64,000 nt of DNA from CAZGMN01 sp964645765 (GTDB lineage Bacteria; Acidobacteriota; Aminicenantia; Aminicenantales; Aminicenantaceae). Position 1 is the stretch's first letter. Each line of letters opens with the position of its first letter. The DNA lies in the NCBI GenBank assembly GCA_964645765.1, contig CAZYBE010000001.1:62001-126000 (forward strand), in the 5' to 3' direction. This document shows positions 40,478 through 46,494 of the stretch, piece after piece. The notes under the pieces were generated by a model, which saw only the letters and a program-made list of their open reading frames with translations, did not search any database and had not been told where the DNA came from. The position numbers were made by a program, and so were the translations under genes.

Positions 40478-42243
40478 GCGAAGAGAAAAAAATTAAACTG
40501 ACCATTAATGATAAGCCGATAGCGGTTGAAAAGGGAACGAGCATTCTCAAGGCGGCAAAGCTTCTGGATATCGAAATCCCGACTCTCTGCTACCATCCTC
40601 TGCTCGAGCCTTATGCGGCTTGCCGGGTGTGTATCGTCGAAAGAAAAACCGGAGAGACAAGCACTCTGGTCACCTCCTGCAACACAAAAGCTCAGGAAGG
40701 AATGGTCATCCACACGGATTCTGAAAAAGCCTTAAAAGCCAGGCGACTGAATATCGAAATGCTCATGGCTCAGGCCCCTGCTGCCGAGCCTGTCCAGAAA
40801 ATTGCCAAAGAATTGGGAATTGAAAAGACGAGGTTTGAGATAAAAGACCCGGAGGAAAAATGCATTCTCTGCGGCCTGTGCGTCCGAACTTGCGAGCAGG
40901 TCGTCGGCGCCAATGCCATCAGCTTCATTGAAAGGGGGGTGGAGCGCAAAGTTTCTCCTCCTTTCGGCGAGCCGTCCGAGGCCTGCATCGGCTGCACAGC
41001 CTGCGCCTATTTTTGCCCGACTGGAGCCATGACCTTTGAAGACCTGCTGGGAAGAAAGGTCATCCACAGCGAGCTGAACCTCGGTCCTTCAACAGCCGTC
41101 CGCGTCCCCACTCGCCAGGCCGTGCCCATGGTTCCTTTTATCGACGAAGAAGCCTGTATCCACTTCAAGACTGGAAATTGCAAGCTCTGCGAAAAGGTCT
41201 GCGAGAAAGAAGCCATAAACTATGAGATGAAGGAGGAAGAGATTGAACTCGAGGTTGGCTCGATCATTCTCGCCTCGGGCTTCAAGCCCTTTGACCCAAA
41301 GCGCATACCGGCTTACGGCTATGGAAGATTCAACAACATCATCACCGCCCTGGAGTTTGAAAAACTGGTCAACGCTTCGAGCCCGACCGGAGGAAAAATC
41401 CTTCTGGCCAACGGCGAAGAGCCGAAGGCTGTGGGCATCATCCACTGTGTCGGCTCCCGTGATGAAAACTATAATGAGTACTGCTCTCGTGTCTGCTGCA
41501 TGTACTCGCTGAAATTCGCACATCTCATCAAAGAGAAAACAAAAGCAGATGTCTATGACTTTTACATCGACATGAGATGCTTTGGAAAAGGCTACGAGGA
41601 ATTCTACCATCGCCTTTTGCACGAAGGGACCAAATTCATCAGAGGACGCGTTTCAGAGGTGACTGATGTGGCTCTGACAGAGCAGGAAGAAGGAAAACTC
41701 ATCATCCGAGTGGAAGATACGCTTCTGGGAATGGTGCGGAGAATCCCGGTTGATATGGCCATCCTTGCCATAGGTCTCGAGCCAAGTCTTGACCACAATC
41801 AGATTGCCAAGATTTTTAATATCTCCTGCAGCCAGGATACTTTCTTCCTGGAGAGACATCCAAAGCTTGCTCCGGTTTCCACCTTCTCCGACGGCATATT
41901 CCTGGCTGGAGCCTGCCAGGCCCCAAAGGATATTCCCGATACAGTGGCCCAGGCTGGTGCTGCAGCTTCAGAGGCTCTGGCTCTGGCAGACAAAGGCACT
42001 TTCGAACTCGAGCCAATCACCGCTGAGATCGATGAGGAGCTCTGTGCCGGTTGCCAGCTTTGCATAGGACTCTGTCCCTTCACAGCTATAACGTACGATA
42101 AAGAGAAAGGAGTTTCGGTCATCAACGATGCCCTCTGCAAGGGCTGTGGAACCTGCGTCGCCGCCTGCCCCAGCGGAGCCTCGTGGCAGAAACACTTCCG
42201 CGATGAGCAGATTCTGGCTGAGATAGAAGGAATCGTTATCTAA
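40474..42243 (+). CDS. NuoG/HydA ferredoxin module fused to C-terminal half of HdrA
   Basis: 589 aa. Residues 1-80: plant-type [2Fe-2S] domain (CYHPLLEPYAACRVC, LVTSCNT). The next segment, which in NuoG/HydA binds a His-ligated [4Fe-4S] cluster, has lost those ligands (AQAPAAEPVQKIAKE). Residues 130-181: two ferredoxin motifs CILCGLCVRTC and CIGCTACAYFCP. From about 200 the chain is HdrA C-terminal half: RQAVPMVPFIDEEACIHFKTGNCKLCEKVC, ILASGFKPFDPKRIPAYGYGRF, CVGSRDENYNEYCSRVCCMY, MRCFGKGYEEFY, GIFLAGACQAPKDIPDTV, and terminal clusters CAGCQLCIGLCP and CKGCGTCVAACP. It has no FAD GxGxxG of its own; the FAD half is the gene at 31871. It overlaps the upstream fusion by 4 bp. Confidence 0.9.
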   Translation: MSEEKKIKLTINDKPIAVEKGTSILKAAKLLDIEIPTLCYHPLLEPYAACRVCIVERKTGETSTLVTSCNTKAQEGMVIHTDSEKALKARRLNIEMLMAQAPAAEPVQKIAKELGIEKTRFEIKDPEEKCILCGLCVRTCEQVVGANAISFIERGVERKVSPPFGEPSEACIGCTACAYFCPTGAMTFEDLLGRKVIHSELNLGPSTAVRVPTRQAVPMVPFIDEEACIHFKTGNCKLCEKVCEKEAINYEMKEEEIELEVGSIILASGFKPFDPKRIPAYGYGRFNNIITALEFEKLVNASSPTGGKILLANGEEPKAVGIIHCVGSRDENYNEYCSRVCCMYSLKFAHLIKEKTKADVYDFYIDMRCFGKGYEEFYHRLLHEGTKFIRGRVSEVTDVALTEQEEGKLIIRVEDTLLGMVRRIPVDMAILAIGLEPSLDHNQIAKIFNISCSQDTFFLERHPKLAPVSTFSDGIFLAGACQAPKDIPDTVAQAGAAASEALALADKGTFELEPITAEIDEELCAGCQLCIGLCPFTAITYDKEKGVSVINDALCKGCGTCVAACPSGASWQKHFRDEQILAEIEGIVI

Positions 42244-42258
42244 TAAAATGACAAGGAA

Positions 42259-42436
42259 GCATCCTAAATTCCGTGATAATAATAAAATTGTGAGAAGGGG
42301 TCCTGTCACGGCATGCTCCCCGTCCGTCCTCGCTGCACCCATCCCCCCGTGGGGAACCCCTGCAGCTGCGGGCGTTGCGGGGAGCACGCCGTGCCACCCC
42401 GCTGTTAATCATTGGCTATCACGGAATTTAGGATGC
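42259..42436. repeat. Palindromic repeat family A, copy A2
   Basis: 178 bp with 20-bp perfect terminal inverted repeats (GCATCCTAAATTCCGTGATA and its complement) and the same GC-rich core as A1 (6888-7060), with the stretch from about TGCTCCCCGTCCG through GGGGAGCACGCC essentially identical. It is inserted 15 bp after the stop of the HdrA-C fusion and before mvhD, so it probably separates two transcription units of one complex. Confidence 0.9.
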
Positions 42437-42456
42437 CATCAAAAGACAAAAATTTT

Positions 42457-42485
42457 TTGAATAAGATTTATGTTTTGGTTATAAT
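42457..42485 (+). promoter_or_regulatory. Promoter of mvhDGA
   Basis: TTGAAT (42457-42462), 17-bp spacer, TATAAT (42480-42485). Start predicted near 42492, about 52 bp before mvhD. It lies just outside repeat A2. Confidence 0.68.
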
Positions 42486-42543
42486 ATCCCCTTTCTCTTG
42501 TGCGGACGAATTAGTTTTTCAATGATATCCAAGGAGGCCAATT

Positions 42544-42984
42544 ATGAGCAATGGGGCTTTTGAACCCAAACTGGTTGGTTTCTTGTGCAACTGGTGTTCT
42601 TATACAGGTGCTGACCTGGCCGGAACAGCGCGGATGACCTATGCTCCCAATATCCGTATTATCCGAGTCATGTGTAGCGGCCGTGTTGACCCTCAATTCG
42701 TCCTGAAGGCATTTGCCGAAGGAGCCGACGGCGTGCTCATCTCTGGCTGCCATCCTGGCGACTGCCACTACCAGGAAGGCAATTACAAAGCCTTGAGAAG
42801 GGCTAAGCTCCTCTCCAAGATGCTGGAGCAATTTGGAATCGAGAAAGAGAGGTTCAGGCTGGAATGGATTTCTGCCGCCGAAGGTGTCAAATTCCAGCAG
42901 GTCTGCAATGAATTCACAGAACAGGTCAGAAGATTGGGGCCTTTGAAAATGAACGGAGGAAAGAATGAGCGCAGCGAAGCCTAA
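42544..42984 (+). CDS. mvhD: Methyl-viologen hydrogenase delta subunit (MvhD)
   Basis: 146-aa [2Fe-2S] protein linking [NiFe] hydrogenase to HdrA. Conserved: CNWCSYTGADLAGTARMTY, RVMCSGRVDPQFVLKAF and ISGCHPGDCHYQEGNYKALRR, containing the five cysteines of the family. AAGGAGG precedes the ATG. The presence of MvhD implies that the hydrogenase docks on the Hdr complex encoded upstream. Overlaps mvhG by 20 bp. Confidence 0.95.
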   Translation: MSNGAFEPKLVGFLCNWCSYTGADLAGTARMTYAPNIRIIRVMCSGRVDPQFVLKAFAEGADGVLISGCHPGDCHYQEGNYKALRRAKLLSKMLEQFGIEKERFRLEWISAAEGVKFQQVCNEFTEQVRRLGPLKMNGGKNERSEA

Positions 42985-43945
42985 GGTTGCTTTTTACTGG
43001 TGTGCATCCTGCGGAGGATGCGAGGAATCCATCGTCGACTTGGCTGAAGACATCCTCAAAGTCGTGGAAGCCGTGGATATCGTCTTCTGGCCGGTTGCTT
43101 TGGATTTCAAGAAAAAAGATGTGGAAGCCATGGAAGACGGCTCCATCGCCGTCAGCTTTATCAACGGCGCAGTGAGACTTTCAGAGCAGGAGGAGATGGT
43201 CAAGCTCTTGAGGAAAAAATCGCAGCTCGTGGTCGCCCATGGAAGCTGCTCCCATCTTGGCGGAATTCCTGGCCTGGGAAACTTCTGGAATAAAGAGACT
43301 ATCTTCAACCGCGCTTACCACACAACTCCTTCAACAGATAATCCTCAAGGAACCGTCCCCTTGGAGAAATCAGTTGTGGACGGCAAGGAGCTCTATCTTC
43401 CCAGGTTTTATGACACGGTCTACGCTCTGGACCAGGTGATCGATGTTGACTATTACCTTCCCGGCTGTGCCCCTCCCCGGGATTTAATCCTGAATGCTGT
43501 CCAGGCTATCCTCCAGGGAAAGCTTCCTCCCAAAGGCTCTGTTCTTTCTCCCAATAAATCCCTTTGCGACGACTGCGATAGGAATGAGACCAAGCCTGAG
43601 AAATTAACAATCAAGGAAGTCAAAAGACCCTGGGAGGTCATGCTCGACCCTGAAAAATGCTTCCTGGCCCAGGGTGTCATCTGCATGGGCCCGGCGACCC
43701 GCACAGGCTGCGGCGAAAGATGCATCGAAGCCAACATGCCCTGCCGCGGCTGCTTTGGGCCGACTGACCAGGTCCTTGACCAGGGAGCAAAATTTCTCTC
43801 TGCTTTTGCTTCAATCCTGGACACAAACGACGAGAAGGAGATTGAAAAAATCGTGGCGACAATCGTCGACCCGGCTGGAACATTCTATCGATTCAGTCTT
43901 GCGACATCCATCTTGAGAAGAAGGAGAATGGAGGCCATAAAATGA
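42965..43945 (+). CDS. mvhG: [NiFe] hydrogenase small subunit, group 3c-like (MvhG)
   Basis: 326 aa with no Tat signal, so cytoplasmic. Proximal-cluster motif CASCGGCEES, GSCSHLGGIPG and LPGCAPP, then the ligands of the other clusters (CFLAQGVICMGPATRTGC, CIEANMPCRGCFGP). It carries electrons from the NiFe site to MvhD. GGAGG lies 5 nt before the ATG. Overlaps mvhA by 4 bp. Confidence 0.95.
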   Translation: MSAAKPKVAFYWCASCGGCEESIVDLAEDILKVVEAVDIVFWPVALDFKKKDVEAMEDGSIAVSFINGAVRLSEQEEMVKLLRKKSQLVVAHGSCSHLGGIPGLGNFWNKETIFNRAYHTTPSTDNPQGTVPLEKSVVDGKELYLPRFYDTVYALDQVIDVDYYLPGCAPPRDLILNAVQAILQGKLPPKGSVLSPNKSLCDDCDRNETKPEKLTIKEVKRPWEVMLDPEKCFLAQGVICMGPATRTGCGERCIEANMPCRGCFGPTDQVLDQGAKFLSAFASILDTNDEKEIEKIVATIVDPAGTFYRFSLATSILRRRRMEAIK

Positions 43946-45402
43946 ATAAGAGAATCACCATCGACCCCATCACCCGCTTGGAAGGTCACGGAAAAATCGA
44001 GATTTTTCTTGATGATAAAGGCGACGTGGAAAGGGCTTTTCTCCAGGTCCCTGAGCTTCGGGGCTTTGAGCAGTTCGCAGTCGGCAGGCCTGCTGAGGAG
44101 ATGCCGAGAATAACTCCACGGATCTGCGGAGTCTGCCCTACGGCTCATCATATGGCATCCACCAAGTGTCTGGACGACCTTTTCCATGTCGAGCCAACGC
44201 CAACAGCTAAGATGATCAGGGAACTTATCTACAACACGTTTATGATGGAAGACCACACCCTGCACTTTTTCTTCCTGGGAGGCCCTGACTTCGTGGTCGG
44301 GCCTCAGGCTCCTGCCGGAGAAAGAAACATCCTGGGCGTTATCGGCAAAGTTGGGCTGGAGATAGCCGGAAAAGTCATCCGCGTGCGGAGAGAATGCCGC
44401 GACATCCTCAATCATGTCTGCGGCAAGGTTATTCATCCTGTCTGCGGGCTTCCCGGCGGAGTCTCTAAAGGACTGGATGAAGAGCATCGAGTCCAGTTCC
44501 TGGAAACCGCAAAATTTGCAGTGGAGTTCGCCCAGTTCGCCCTAAAGATTTTTGACGATGTCGTCCTCAAGAATAAAGCCTATGTCGATGTTGTCCTGGG
44601 CGATGCTTATAAAATGAAGACCTACTACATGGGCCTGGTTGACAGCGCCAACAAGGTCAATTTCTACGACGGCGACATCCGGGTCGTCGACCCTGAGGGC
44701 AAAGAGTTCGCCAAGTTCAAGCCCCGCGAATACCTCAACCATGTCTCCGAGCATGTCGAGCCCTGGAGCTACATCAAGTTCCCGTTCCTGAAGAAAGTTG
44801 GCTGGAAAGGCTTTGCCGAAGGAAAGGACAGCGGCGTCTATCGCGTTGCTCCGCTGGCAAGGCTCAACGTTTCTGACGGCATGGCCACTCCCTTGGCTCA
44901 GGAACACTATGAGAGGATGTACAAGACATTGGGCGGCAAACCTGTCCACAACACTCTGGCTTTTCACTGGGCACGGCTCATCGAAGCTTTGCAGGCTTCC
45001 GAGGCCATGGTCAAATTTTTAGAAGACAAAGACATCACCGACCCCAACATCCGAAACATCCCCACCCAGACACCGACTGAAGGAGTGGGAGTTGTCGAGG
45101 CTCCCAGGGGCACGCTTTTCCATCATTACAAGACAGATGAAAAAGGAATTATCACTGAAGCTAACCTGATCGTGGCCACGGTCAACAATGCTGCAGCCAT
45201 CACCATGTCGATTGAAAAAGCAGCCAAGGCCTTTATCAAGGGGGGGAAAGTCTCAGAAGGGCTGTTGAACATGGCCGAGATGGCTTTCAGGTCCTACGAC
45301 CCCTGCCATGCCTGCGGCACACATGCTCTTCCTGGGGATATGCCGCTCATCATCAACATCTACGATAAAGATAAAGAGCTCATCAAACAGCTCAAGAGAT
45401 AA
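43942..45402 (+). CDS. mvhA: [NiFe] hydrogenase large subunit, group 3c-like (MvhA)
   Basis: 486 aa. Nickel ligands are complete: L1 RICGVCPTAHH and L2 DPCHACGTH. The N-terminal ITIDPITRLEGHG motif is standard. About 25 residues follow the L2 histidine (ALPGDMPLIINIYDKDKELIKQLKR ends the chain), so a maturation protease must cut after the histidine; neither this protease nor hyp genes are in the window. It should oxidise H2 or evolve it, passing electrons through MvhGD to HdrA. Confidence 0.95.
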   Translation: MNKRITIDPITRLEGHGKIEIFLDDKGDVERAFLQVPELRGFEQFAVGRPAEEMPRITPRICGVCPTAHHMASTKCLDDLFHVEPTPTAKMIRELIYNTFMMEDHTLHFFFLGGPDFVVGPQAPAGERNILGVIGKVGLEIAGKVIRVRRECRDILNHVCGKVIHPVCGLPGGVSKGLDEEHRVQFLETAKFAVEFAQFALKIFDDVVLKNKAYVDVVLGDAYKMKTYYMGLVDSANKVNFYDGDIRVVDPEGKEFAKFKPREYLNHVSEHVEPWSYIKFPFLKKVGWKGFAEGKDSGVYRVAPLARLNVSDGMATPLAQEHYERMYKTLGGKPVHNTLAFHWARLIEALQASEAMVKFLEDKDITDPNIRNIPTQTPTEGVGVVEAPRGTLFHHYKTDEKGIITEANLIVATVNNAAAITMSIEKAAKAFIKGGKVSEGLLNMAEMAFRSYDPCHACGTHALPGDMPLIINIYDKDKELIKQLKR

Positions 45403-45464
45403 TTCGGCCAGTCGAAAGTTTTAGCTATCCTCTTTTTTAAAAGTCTTTTTGATCCAGTTTTTCA

Positions 45465-45545
45465 TTTGGAGGGACAGACCAAAGGGTCAACTTCATACGC
45501 TTTGCGGATCATCTCGGCGCAGCCTCTTCGGGAGACTTCCCGAAC
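45465..45545 (-). pseudogene. C-terminal remnant of a transposase-like protein
   Basis: On the minus strand, a short frame ends EVSRRGCAEMIRKAYEVDPLVCPSK. The end resembles the 'YEVDPLxCPxCGG' segment near the C-terminus of some IS transposases, cut by a stop just where the second cysteine should come. There is no terminal repeat or intact transposase. Assignment is by recall of the motif and is weak. Confidence 0.35.
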
Positions 45546-45689
45546 CTCCTCCTTGATGACGACCAGCTTATAGGGCGCCTCCTCTGACGCGACAACGAAC
45601 CATGACCTGGCCTTTATCAAGGATAGGGGAGGTGCAGAATGCCTGAAGGTTGCGGCAGAGGCTTCACTTGGATTTAGAAAGGAAACCAC

Positions 45690-46120
45690 TAGGGTTTCAC
45701 CATGCTCAACTTTGGATTTAACGGACAGGCAGTCTATGATTATAACGGAAACCTGACGGACCGCAATATCAGCTTGTTCGGTTATTATCAAGGCCCGCTG
45801 CAGTCCTCGATATTGGTGAATTACAGCCGGATAGAAGAACTCTATGCTGAGAAGCCCTATGAGCTGGGCCATTTCGTTCTCCACGCGAAGTCAAGCCCAA
45901 AGGAGGACTCCGTCTCTCGGTCACTTCTGCGCTCGGAGATGCTATCGATTACCAGAACCAGCGTCCGGCAAATTAAGTGCCAAAAAATATACTCTCTAAT
46001 TTCCAAATCCGTTATAAAAATAAAGACCTGCCAGAGCCTTTTCATCACGGAAAAGAATCAAATCTCCATTTGACTTTAAATATTGATTCTGATAAACGCT
46101 TAGAGAGAGGCCGGAGAACA
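45690..46120 (+). pseudogene. Frameshifted remnant of an outer-membrane beta-barrel protein
   Basis: Three neighbouring frames each hold a stretch that reads like one beta-barrel C-terminus: LNFGFNGQAVYDYNGNLTDRNISLF from 45702, then in another frame REVKPKGGLRLSVTSALGDAIDY around 45895-45970, then LSNFQIRYKNKDL from about 45986. The order fits a single large TonB-receptor or DUF5916-like protein broken by at least two frameshifts. No ribosome-binding site and no 5' part remain. Confidence 0.5.
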
Positions 46121-46142
46121 AGAGGAGGCCGAGGGGAAGAAG

Positions 46143-46481
46143 ATGTTCATCACAACAAGAGAGAAAGGCAATGTCGCCATCTTTGATATCGAAGGGGAAA
46201 TTAAAAGGACGGAAGTCACCGACACCACCCTCCATCAGGCCGTTAAAGAAAAATTGAACGAGGGTAAAAGGAATATCCTTCTTAATTTCCATAAAGTGGA
46301 GTTCATCGACAGCTTCGGCGTTGGGGAAATCCTTGCCAGCTACATCTCCACGCACAACCTTGGCGGGAAACTCAAGCTCGCCCGAATTTCCAATAAAACT
46401 CTCATAGTCTTTCAGGTAACCATGCTGACCAAAGTCCTCGAGATATTCGAGGATGAGCAGATGGCATTAAAGAGTTATTAG
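46143..46481 (+). CDS. STAS-domain anti-sigma factor antagonist
   Basis: 112 aa. EKGNVAIFDIEGEIKRTEVTD, then the phosphorylatable-serine region HKVEFIDSFGVGEILASYIS (Ser in IDSFG), then the C-terminal helix. This is SpoIIAA/RsbV-like; a partner kinase of the type at 33084 would be expected, though none lies next to it. GGGGAAG precedes the ATG. The carrier/HEAT protein gene starts 13 bp downstream. Confidence 0.88.
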   Translation: MFITTREKGNVAIFDIEGEIKRTEVTDTTLHQAVKEKLNEGKRNILLNFHKVEFIDSFGVGEILASYISTHNLGGKLKLARISNKTLIVFQVTMLTKVLEIFEDEQMALKSY

Positions 46482-46494
46482 CCTTTTCTCTTCT

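Noticed and set aside
45702..46073. 123-aa plus-strand frame as an intact gene
   Set aside because: Only its first 50 residues look like protein; similar sequence continues in other frames, so it was recorded as a pseudogene.
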